DNA of 26,539 bases, from the NCBI GenBank assembly GCA_023091735.1, contig JALKBU010000730.1:1-26539 (forward strand). Direction: 5' to 3'. The stretch is from Trichomonas tenax (taxonomy: Eukaryota > Parabasalia > Trichomonadida > Trichomonadidae). The notes under the pieces were generated by a model that worked only from the letters and a program-made list of their open reading frames with translations, searched no databases and was not told where the DNA came from. Below are positions 19,763-26,539 of the stretch, piece by piece (within the stretch, counting starts at the first letter, position 1; every line of letters begins with the position of its first letter). The position numbers and the translations under genes are program-made.

Positions 19763-21274
19763 ATGCCTCCGAGAACTGTTGTGAGGCGTTCTGTGATCAC
19801 TCAGAAGATGGGAACGAAGGTAGCACAGTCCGCCAATCCACGCGCTGCTGTTCCGAGCCTCCTTAAGCTGAACCAAGTGCTCAAAAAACGACAAAATCTC
19901 GTTACACCGCACTCCGAAGGACAGGCAAACATCAAGTACGATAGATACATATCCAGTACGTACTCTGTCGGCGACTATGGACAAATTGAGGAGCTTCCTG
20001 AGCTTGAGTCCGTCGAACCAACAGAATTTAATAATTTGCTTAGAAAATACTTACTTCAGTGCAAGGTTAAGTGTAACTTCAGCAACCAGCTTACAGACAT
20101 CAAGAATATCAACATGAAAACAAAATTCTTAAATTCTATCATTCACCAAGTTTCTACACCGGATTTCATCAAAGTTGTTGATAAAGACACGCTAACGGAG
20201 TTCTTTATGATGCTAAAATCGAATATTATTCGCTATGAGCCACCAATTCCTGATCTCGCTCGTGTTCCAATGATAGGCGATGATATCACAGATACGATCA
20301 AGGAAGCGTCATGGCCGCACTTAGAACTCGTGTACAAATGCTTCCAATCTTTCCTTGAAAATCCAAAAATGGATCCAAAAACTTTTATCGACAATATTAC
20401 CCCGACATTTCTTCACAGACTCATTGCGCTGTTCAACACACCCGATATCCGTGAAAGAACTGTCCTCAAATTGCTCGTACACAGGTTATATCTAAGATTT
20501 AACACGCATCGTCCAGCTATAAGGGCAGAAATGCAGAATGTTTTGTTCACCTTCTTATTTGAGGAGAAATTCTTCTGTGGTGTTAACGAAATTCTCGAGA
20601 TTTTCATGTCTATTATCAACGGATATTCAGTACCGCTGAAGCAGGAGCATCTTAGGTTCTTCCACTCGATCCTTCTCCCCCTGCACGGTTCAGATTACTA
20701 CCACTCATTCGCTGATAACTTGGCGATCTGCATTGGCCAATATGTTCAGAAAGACGCGTCTCTGATGGTTGATTTCTTCAAGGGATTGCTCACTTACTGG
20801 CCTAAGTCGTCCACCGTCAAAGAAGTCATGTTTATCGAACAACTCGACCATATTCTGGAAGTTATCAGTGATGAACAGTTTGACGAGATTAGAACACAAC
20901 TATTCGACAAAATTGGAGAGCTCGTACAGTCTAACGCATTTAGAGTGAGTGAAGCAGCGATGATTCTTTGGAGAAACGATAGATTTGTTGAACTCTCTAT
21001 CAAGTACTCCAACGAGATTCTTCCTATCATATGTCCACGTCTTTACGCAACAGGAATGCAGCACTGGAATGCAGCCATCAAAAACCTCGCTGTATCCGTT
21101 ATTAGAATCTGTATGGACTCTGTCAGTCAAGAAGAGTCGGCACAGTTCAACCAGAGCGTTAAGAACAACGAAGAAGCGAACCAGGCCGCATTACAAATGA
21201 AGAAACAAACTTGGCTTGTGATAGAAAATATGGCATTCACGAAAATGCCGGAAATGAGGCAGCAAACGGTATGA
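19763..21274 (+). CDS. PP2A regulatory subunit, B56 (B') family
   Basis: A 503-residue protein, ATG 19763 to TGA 21272-21274. The B56 HEAT-repeat core spans about 88-465 and carries hallmark segments in the expected order: EASWPHLELVYKCFQSFLE (181-199), DIRERTVLKLLVHRLYLRF (228-246), SIINGYSVPLKQEH (283-296), LLPLHGSDYYH (304-314), LLTYWPKSSTVKEVMFIEQL (342-361) and ILPIICPRLY (419-428). The subunit targets the PP2A catalytic and scaffold subunits to substrates, in metazoans through LxxIxE motifs, and acts in cytoplasm and nucleus. The N-terminal 60 residues are basic (PPRTVVRRS) and divergent; the C-terminus is Gln-rich. Length is close to the animal and plant family. The leader is 17 nt, with no intron. 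The gene stands alone; its only near neighbour downstream is convergent. Codon use is clearly coding and intact. Confidence 0.95.
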   Translation: MPPRTVVRRSVITQKMGTKVAQSANPRAAVPSLLKLNQVLKKRQNLVTPHSEGQANIKYDRYISSTYSVGDYGQIEELPELESVEPTEFNNLLRKYLLQCKVKCNFSNQLTDIKNINMKTKFLNSIIHQVSTPDFIKVVDKDTLTEFFMMLKSNIIRYEPPIPDLARVPMIGDDITDTIKEASWPHLELVYKCFQSFLENPKMDPKTFIDNITPTFLHRLIALFNTPDIRERTVLKLLVHRLYLRFNTHRPAIRAEMQNVLFTFLFEEKFFCGVNEILEIFMSIINGYSVPLKQEHLRFFHSILLPLHGSDYYHSFADNLAICIGQYVQKDASLMVDFFKGLLTYWPKSSTVKEVMFIEQLDHILEVISDEQFDEIRTQLFDKIGELVQSNAFRVSEAAMILWRNDRFVELSIKYSNEILPIICPRLYATGMQHWNAAIKNLAVSVIRICMDSVSQEESAQFNQSVKNNEEANQAALQMKKQTWLVIENMAFTKMPEMRQQTV

Positions 21275-21550
21275 AACACTACTACGAATTCAATGAATTG
21301 AATGTTGTGCGAATATTTGTTATATTATTTTGAATGTTTATGTATTTGAACGAATCTTTCAATAAAATCTATTTTTATGTATCCAATACATAAAGGCTTT
21401 CCTCATGACTTTATAAATCTTCCACTCAAAGCTATAAAAAGAATACATATTAAATTCAATATATTTGATAAACTGAAAGTAAATAGAATGAAAACAGGTA
21501 TGCAGACAGAAGATTATAAATAAAATCTTTAAAAATCATTGCAAAAACAT
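21275..21550. other. Short convergent intergenic region
   Basis: 276 bp between the stops of two convergent genes. AT-rich, with TAAA-type poly(A) words (AATAAAATC near 21360 and ATAAATAAAATC near 21519). No gene. Confidence 0.4.
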
Positions 21551-22162
21551 TTAATTTTCTGGAACATTTTGTGCTGGTTGAACATTCAAAACAGCGATGC
21601 GAGAAACACCCGAAGGATTCTCCCATTTGCAGTTGTTGATCGTTTCTTCTGTAGAATCATCGGTGAAATAGCCGTCTTTATGTCTCAAAAGATGGACATC
21701 ACGAAAATCGACATCTGAGCGGACTGATTCTGGGAGCAAAGCTTTCGCCTCTCCTTCATAGACTTCGACGAAGCCGTGTCTAGTGAAGTTTCCTTGTTTA
21801 TGGAAAAGTCCACCATCTATTGTTGTTATATTTAGTAAATAAGCGAAAGATCGTTTGTAGACTTTAATTATATCCTTGCTAACCCATTGTACGCCTACCA
21901 CTGGCACATAATTGTGAAATGTTTTCGTTATTCTTAAAGCATTCCATAATTTATGCTCAAATCTTCGATTGACGTTATTCTTTTTGCTGAAGTATGAATC
22001 ACGTAGCATCATTAATGACTGAGGTTTTCCTTTGAATATTGAAGGAATGAATCCTAAGGTGATAGGATCCAAAATTTCGGCGTTCCAAAGGTCTTTCATG
22101 TTGTCGTTGTCTAAAATCGAGTTAAGCATCATCATATCCGCTGAAGGTTTGATGTCTTCCAT
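21551..22162 (-). CDS. Possible initiator-binding-domain (IBD)-like DNA-binding protein
   Basis: An intact minus-strand frame ending in TAA at 21551. The frame is open back to an ATG at 22270, but the extra 36 codons are Lys/Ile/Phe/Asn-rich like AT noise. I therefore prefer ATG 22162 (MEDIKPSAD), giving 203 residues. Residues 68-135 look like a compact winged-helix-type domain: FEHKLWNALRI, VVGVQWVSKDIIKVYKRSFA, and GGLFHKQGNFTRHGFVEV as candidate recognition helix and wing. That arrangement resembles the trichomonad IBP39-type initiator-binding domain, which reads the TCAY(A/T)(A/T) start element. The C-terminal 70 residues are acidic and polar. TTTGACA half-sites occur upstream at 22294-22300 and 22310-22316. 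The domain call rests on pattern memory only; coding status is firmer. Confidence 0.6.
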   Translation of the reverse strand: MEDIKPSADMMMLNSILDNDNMKDLWNAEILDPITLGFIPSIFKGKPQSLMMLRDSYFSKKNNVNRRFEHKLWNALRITKTFHNYVPVVGVQWVSKDIIKVYKRSFAYLLNITTIDGGLFHKQGNFTRHGFVEVYEGEAKALLPESVRSDVDFRDVHLLRHKDGYFTDDSTEETINNCKWENPSGVSRIAVLNVQPAQNVPEN

Positions 22163-22270
22163 TGCTATATTGTTGACGATCACGTTTTCTGTGATTTTCC
22201 CCCGCCAAAAATTGTGTAGATGTAAAATAAACTTTGACAAATTTTTTATTATTTTCGTATATTTTTTCAT

Positions 22271-23147
22271 AATTCAAATTAGGCTCACTAAATTTTGACA
22301 ATTTGATCTTTTGACAAGTAAACATGATTTTACATGACATTTTTAAATCAAAATATTTTAAGAATATCTCTAGAAAGAAATATATTTGAAACAGATTGTT
22401 TTGGAAATGATGTTTAATTGTTCTTTAGAATTGTATTATTCATATGCCATTGATCTATCTCATTTTTTGAAATGAAATTTGCTTTGATTTATGAAATATA
22501 TAAGAATAATGCTATTAATTGTCATTGAAAATACATGCAGTTTGGCAATTTAAATATTGATGCAAAATAACACATCACAGAGAGTGATTATTCATGGACT
22601 TCGATTTAGCATTGAACTATTTTTACCAATAATATTATTCAACACATTTGATTTGGATTCCACTATCGTACTATAAAGATAACGATGAGATTCTGTTTAA
22701 TAAATCCTTTTAGGTGAAAAAGATATATTTTCGTTTTCAAGAATAATTGCATAATTTGAACAGAATAATGGAATGTATGTTGCCAAAAATGAGGTAAATG
22801 TTTGCATTGTGAATGTAAAGAATAGAAATGATTGCTAAAAGATTTTGTTGATTGATGTTATTATAGTTTACATGGCAAAAAAATTGAATTTATTTTGGCA
22901 TGTCAAAAAATTGGTTTACAAACTATTTATGTTTGGTCGTTGATATCGACGAGCGTTCGAGAAGTCTAACGTGAATGCAACGAAATTTTGATAAAAATAG
23001 CAATTATTAAATTTGCGATAATAGAACATCGAAATGGAGCGGAATACCATCAGTGGATCGAATGTTTCGCGGTAAAAATGTAATTGCTGAAGAATCATAT
23101 GCTTACATAATATTTTACATTCCAATAAATCAAACAAAATAAAATAA
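22271..23147. other. Spacer between two minus-strand genes
   Basis: AT-rich and without a convincing gene. A minus-strand frame overlapping the next gene (22916-23353) has a plausible last third (HFYRETFDPLMVFRS; FTLDFSNARRYQRPN) that could be a coding remnant, but it is entangled with the neighbour's antiframe. Near-identical words CATGGCAAAAAAATTG (22871-22886) and CATGTCAAAAAATTGG (22899-22914) repeat 28 bp apart. Confidence 0.35.
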
Positions 23148-23798
23148 TTAATTAAACATGTCAAAGAAGTCGCCACCATCATCTGAACTGTTCTTCGAAA
23201 ACCAGTTGAAAGAGTTGGATGTTGCGAAAATGTCAAATAATTGTTCAGTTTCTGTTCCACTCTTGTTGGCAACAGGTACATCAGAACGGGAAGCTGCCAA
23301 CATTTCCATGTCTGCTGATGGAGGAGTGATATATTGTGTGTTCTCGTTTTCAAGCTCTTCCTTTGATGCCTGTGGATCCTGGAATCTGACGGTCCACTGG
23401 CGGAGCTCGACAGTGTTTCCTTTGAGGTATGGGATTCCTTTCAATAATTCTTCACATTGTGAAGATTTGTAGGTAACTGTTGGATATCCGATCGCTTTGA
23501 GTGATCCGTTGATCGATGACTTGCATTTGAAAACGAGACGTTTAAGGGCAGAAATATTTACAGCGATTCCGCCTTCGAATTTATATACGCCACACACTAA
23601 GCATCGTTTCCATTTGTCTACTTCATCGTGATTTTCGAATAAATATATGGCCTCAAGAATGTCTCGAAATTCGTCGGCCCTCTTGTTTTTCTTATTTTTA
23701 TTCGAAGGAGCAGTCAAAGCAGCGCGAATTCTGTCGTATGTCTGTTTGTCGGCGTCATTCAGAAAGTCCCAGTGATTAGGTAAATCATTGGAAGCCAT
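23148..23798 (-). CDS. Trichomonad DNA-binding protein candidate, IBD-like winged helix
   Basis: An intact 216-residue protein. ATG at 23798 is preferred; the in-frame codon before it is TTG. Residues 1-62 are polar and helical with a Lys-rich patch (NKKNKR). Residues 63-140 hold the most conserved-looking core: WKRCLVCGVYKFEGG, ALKRLVFKCKSSINGSLKAI, GYPTV and ELRQWTVRF. The KCKSSINGSLK..GY segment has the look of a recognition helix followed by a wing, and I associate it with the abundant trichomonad initiator-binding-type family; this cannot be checked here. The C-terminal 75 residues are acidic and Ser/Asn-rich, ending in an aromatic-acidic motif (DDGGDFFDMF) that resembles an activation or Pol II-contact tail. 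In IBP39 a separate C-domain binds the Pol II CTD. A role in transcription is inference. Confidence 0.7.
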   Translation of the reverse strand: MASNDLPNHWDFLNDADKQTYDRIRAALTAPSNKNKKNKRADEFRDILEAIYLFENHDEVDKWKRCLVCGVYKFEGGIAVNISALKRLVFKCKSSINGSLKAIGYPTVTYKSSQCEELLKGIPYLKGNTVELRQWTVRFQDPQASKEELENENTQYITPPSADMEMLAASRSDVPVANKSGTETEQLFDIFATSNSFNWFSKNSSDDGGDFFDMFN

Positions 23799-24371
23799 CA
23801 AATATCAAAGAAAACTTGAAAAATAAATATAATGCTCAGTTTTTATCGTCAAAAAGACAAAAGTGTCATTTTTTATTAAACGGTTATCTTCAGAAAAATT
23901 TATTATCGTACGTTAAACTATTGTCTTGCTTTTCTTCGATATTCCTATTCTTTATATAAATTCATCTCTTTTCCATTATTAAAATATCATAAACCCATTA
24001 TTTGACATTGTTTTCGAATAAAAACAAAAAAATAACAAATTCACAATTATAAAAGTTATTTTTTCGCAATGATATTCAATCATGGAATATGAGATCACAG
24101 CTAGTGGTCTTACAAATGATGAAGAATTTGATAGAAGGATGCAATTGAAGCATTGATGCATCATTATTTTTGGATTAGGGCAATTTTGATTTTTGTAAAA
24201 AATCACTGATTTCCTAAAACTTGAAAGTTAGATGTTTTACAATGATCCAAAGCTATCTATGATAAAATCAAAAAATGCTGATTCACAAATTGGTTGTTTT
24301 GATTATATTTAAATTTTAAGCGTTTTATAAAGTAAAACAGCTAAATATCGCAAAATTAGCGACTTTTAAAA
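23799..24371. other. Divergent promoter region
   Basis: 573 bp between the minus-strand DNA-binding candidate and the plus-strand cyclotransferase-like gene. AT-rich, no gene. It contains CGTCAAAAAGACAAAAGTGTCA (23848-23869), an imperfect GTC/GAC palindrome close to the minus-strand start, and TTTGACA near 24000. Confidence 0.35.
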
Positions 24372-24377
24372 TCATTT
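24372..24377 (+). promoter_or_regulatory. Initiator TCATTT
   Basis: TCATTT with +1 A at 24374, 15 nt before the ATG at 24389. It matches the trichomonad initiator and supports that start. Confidence 0.6.
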
Positions 24378-24388
24378 TTTGAGATCAA

Positions 24389-24838
24389 ATGTTGCGCGAA
24401 AACTATGATTTTGATCTCGAGAAATCAACCGTCGACAATGAGTTCTATTATTACTATGCTTACGGTTCCAATATGAATTTGGAACAAATGGCGGTCAGAT
24501 GTCCTTCGATAAAGATTGAACCTGGAATCATGAAAAATTACAAAGTTGTTGAAGCCAAATACGCAGACATCGATTATACAGCAGAACATGATCTAAATGG
24601 ACTCGTTTGGAAAGTTCATAAAAATGATATTCCAAATCTTGATGCATACGAGGGATATCCGGAGCAATATTTTAGATTTATTACAGACATAGATATGAAC
24701 GGCAAAATAATTAAATGTATGGCTTATAAAATGACTGAATCATACAGAAAGAAGAAAACAGGAGTCAAATATACAGAGTCGTACAGGTTAGCATGCAGAA
24801 AGGGAGCTGTTGGCAACAATATTCCATCAGCTTTCTAA
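24389..24838 (+). CDS. Gamma-glutamylcyclotransferase-like protein (GGCT/AIG2 fold)
   Basis: A 149-residue intact gene. Family marks are clear: YYAYGSNMNLEQMAVRCPS (residues 22-40) holds the substrate-binding YGSN loop. GLVWKVHKNDIPNLDAYEGY (71-90) contains the expected catalytic Glu (E88 in LDAYEGYP). KCMAYKMTE (109-117) and CRKGAVGNNIP (136-146) match the later strands and the GA..N.(L/I)P element. GGCT enzymes convert gamma-glutamyl amino acids to 5-oxoproline and free amino acid in the cytosol; related GGACT enzymes act on gamma-glutamyl-lysine. The protein stops right after the NIP element, about 30-60 residues earlier than animal GGCT, so a C-terminal helix is absent. The active-site residues visible are present, so it may still be functional. 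The first 18 residues are a short acidic extension. Confidence 0.88.
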   Translation: MLRENYDFDLEKSTVDNEFYYYYAYGSNMNLEQMAVRCPSIKIEPGIMKNYKVVEAKYADIDYTAEHDLNGLVWKVHKNDIPNLDAYEGYPEQYFRFITDIDMNGKIIKCMAYKMTESYRKKKTGVKYTESYRLACRKGAVGNNIPSAF

Positions 24839-25129
24839 TCAAAAATATTGCCACAATGAAAAATTGCCATAGTATTGGCATTTTTAGGTTCCCTACGTTC
24901 TAGATATGGCCTAGTAACCATTTATACATAGAGCAAATCGAGATTTTGCTATCATTTGCCATAATCAATTTATATAATTTCAAAAAGAATCGAGGTATGT
25001 ATAGATATACTCGAGGAGATAGTAAATATGTCTATATAATCATGAAAATTTAACTCTAAAATTTCTGCCAGATAAACTATATTTACATGACAGATTTTGT
25101 GTTCATGTCCTATAATTATAATTACAGGT
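24839..25129. other. Spacer with TGCCA words
   Basis: No gene. ATTGCCA/TTGGCA words recur (for example TGCCATAGTATTGGCA at 24866-24881, a small imperfect palindrome), and CATGACA lies at 25086-25092. Confidence 0.35.
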
Positions 25130-25235
25130 CATTTCGGATTCATGATGAGATCATCAGCAGAAATCGCGAAAATATGGAAACAGATGTCCAAAGAAGAGAA
25201 TTATTTGGAAGATGCCTGCGGCGGATAAGGAAATA
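25130..25235 (+). pseudogene. HMG-box fragment, frameshifted
   Basis: The plus frame 25130-25228 reads HFGFMMRSSAEIAKIWKQMS then KEENYLEDACGG and a TAA. A one-base shift at about 25220 restores ADKE in the next frame. The pattern EIAKIWKQMSKEE...YLEDA.ADKE is the second half of an HMG box (EISKxLxxxWKxMSxEEKxxYxxxAxxDKE). The first half (the Pro-rich start and SAY.LF segment) is not visible upstream. HMG-box proteins bend DNA in chromatin. With one shift, no start and only about 35 residues left, this is a relic. Its shortness leaves some chance of coincidence, but the spacing agrees closely. Confidence 0.45.
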
Positions 25236-25318
25236 ATTATTTTTGAGATCAGATTAACCAAATAACTTTCATTTTAAGCATGCCGCACTTTGTCAAAATA
25301 GTGTTTTTACTTTCTTCC

Positions 25319-25330
25319 TTTACTGCCAAC
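25319..25330 (+). repeat. TTTACTGCCAAC motif, copy 1
   Basis: This 12-mer is identical to 25855-25866, and 11 of its bases also occur inverted at 25826-25836. It lies in gene-free DNA 84 bp after the HMG-box relic. Confidence 0.5.
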
Positions 25331-25825
25331 ATGGTAGTATAAGTTTTACATAGGCGTTTTTAGTTAAATATCGAAAAAAAATAATGTTTAGGGTGAAAAT
25401 GACCTAAAAAACAATTTTCTAGCGATTTCAATGAATAATTCTATTTAAACTTTTATCACAGACTCTTTTTCAAATATAAAAAACATCGATTTCCATTCAT
25501 TGTTTTCAACATATTTGATTTCTTCTTCTAAATTTCATTTTATAACAAAATTAGAACAAGAAGGTAATATGCATAGGGTATCTCAATAATCACAATTTTG
25601 AAGACTTTTATACTGCCACTTCCACTGCCATGAAATTTGGTCCAAGAATTCTTTCACGTGCAATTCAAGCATCATGTGGATGTTTTAAATATCGCACGCT
25701 GCCAGACTTTTGACCAATATTTAGTTTTTGTCAATATCAAATGCTGAAATCGCTTCATTTGATGAAAAATATGAAGTATGCATTCAACACAGTTGAGCTG
25801 TATCGTCTCCAGAGCTAATTGTTAA

Positions 25826-25866
25826 TTGGCAGTAAATTGTTCCTTTTCAATTATTTTACTGCCAAC
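25826..25866. repeat. Perfect 11-bp inverted repeat TTGGCAGTAAA/TTTACTGCCAA
   Basis: Arms at 25826-25836 and 25855-25865 with an 18-bp spacer. The right arm plus one C is the 12-mer found at 25319-25330; truncated forms (TACTGCCAC) occur at 25611-25619 and CACTGCCAT at 25623-25631. It may be a protein-binding dyad, a small hairpin or the edge of a short mobile repeat. No gene overlaps it. Confidence 0.45.
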
Positions 25867-26365
25867 GCGTTCAATCGTCAAGACCGATCGAGTAATCGGT
25901 CAGTTAGAATGAGTGTGATGCATCTGTGACCTTTATGGTCAACCAACATCGATGAAATGAGCAAGAAACACGTCATTTTCAATGATATTCGTTCTTTTGG
26001 ATCATATATTAGGCTTTCTAAGCTACTTTACAGCATTTTGTTGATTACCACATGAATGTGTATTAACAGAGATACTGTAAGCTTTAAATTCTCTCAAAAA
26101 TAACAGAAATGCGCAATTCTACCTTATTTTAACAGAAACATCTTATTTTGATCCAATTTATCCAGTTACATACATAATTGGACAAGTTGGTTTGAGATAT
26201 AGTTGCTTATATACATTTTCGGTGTTAGATATTTATCATTTGAAATTTTCAAGCGTATAGAGTACATTAAACAGTGTATTCTTCACATAATACACAAGAA
26301 TATATCAATTCATGCTTATATAATATCAAAAAGATATTAAAAGGCTCTGATTTGGAGTCTAGGAC

Positions 26366-26464
26366 AAAAGTGAACATCAAAAAGTGGCATAGAACCTTAA
26401 AGTCACTTTTCATGAATAAACTGTCACTTTTTGCGCGGGCAAATTGTCACTTTTATAAAAAGTG
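26366..26464. repeat. Cluster of CACTTTT/AAAAGTG words with terminal hairpin
   Basis: Six copies in 99 bp: AAAAGTGA 26366-26373, AAAAAGTG 26379-26386, TCACTTTT 26403-26410, TCACTTTTT 26424-26432, TCACTTTT 26447-26454 and AAAAAGTG 26457-26464. The last two form a 7-bp hairpin with a 3-nt loop. TCACTT also fits the trichomonad initiator consensus, so this could be the promoter of a gene beyond the right edge. Confidence 0.4.
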
Positions 26465-26539
26465 TTATAAATATCTTTGTAGTCTAAACAATACTGACAT
26501 TTATAGATTGAAACTCCACGCTGAGTATGAAGACCATAA

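Larger units (their letters stand above)
25236..26539. other. Right-edge AT-rich region without a gene
   Basis: Apart from the TTTACTGCCAA and CACTTTT motif families listed separately, both strands lack frames with coding character, and I see no RNA gene. Confidence 0.4.

Noticed and set aside
22916..23353. Minus-strand 145-codon frame overlapping the 23148-23798 gene
   Set aside because: Most of it is an out-of-frame reading of the real gene; only the tail is outside and has no recognisable family.
23158..23472. Plus-strand 104-codon frame
   Set aside because: Antisense shadow of the 216-residue minus-strand protein.

Overview
The window looks like nuclear DNA of a trichomonad parabasalid (Trichomonas or Tritrichomonas type); I cannot settle the species. 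The DNA is very AT-rich, the complete genes lack introns, and several start codons follow a TCA(C/T)(A/T)(A/T) initiator by 6-20 nt, as described for Trichomonas vaginalis. The gene families also fit: BspA-like leucine-rich repeat proteins, secreted right-handed beta-helix (Pmp-like) proteins, and proteins resembling the trichomonad initiator-binding domain family. No rRNA, tRNA, CRISPR array or convincing transposon gene was seen.

Layout. The left edge carries a 3' gene end (3-143) and a broken beta-helix gene (342-1110). About 7 kb of AT-rich, nearly gene-free DNA follows, with one small intact minus-strand gene at 5569-6009 and a weak coding remnant near 6.9 kb. A 410-residue acidic Pro/Glu-rich coiled-coil protein lies on the minus strand at 8041-9273, with palindromic operator-like sites just upstream. 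From 10.38 to 17.36 kb there is a gene graveyard: a BspA remnant, a beta-helix remnant, a second BspA 3' fragment followed by an unusual GC-rich hairpin, an intact short secreted beta-helix gene (minus, 14428-15507), a broken membrane protein (minus) and a broken importin-alpha-like ARM protein (minus) that keeps its initiator and start codon.

The right part holds the best-preserved housekeeping genes: a PP2A B56-family regulatory subunit (19763-21274, plus), two possible DNA-binding proteins (21551-22162 and 23148-23798, minus) and a gamma-glutamylcyclotransferase-like protein (24389-24838, plus). The last 1.7 kb has a decayed HMG-box fragment and two families of short repeated motifs.

The genes do not form a pathway. 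Intact single-gene units (phosphatase targeting, glutathione-type metabolism, possible transcription factors) are scattered among decayed members of large surface-protein families. The regulatory-looking short repeats and the 13.8 kb hairpin are the parts least explained by known features.
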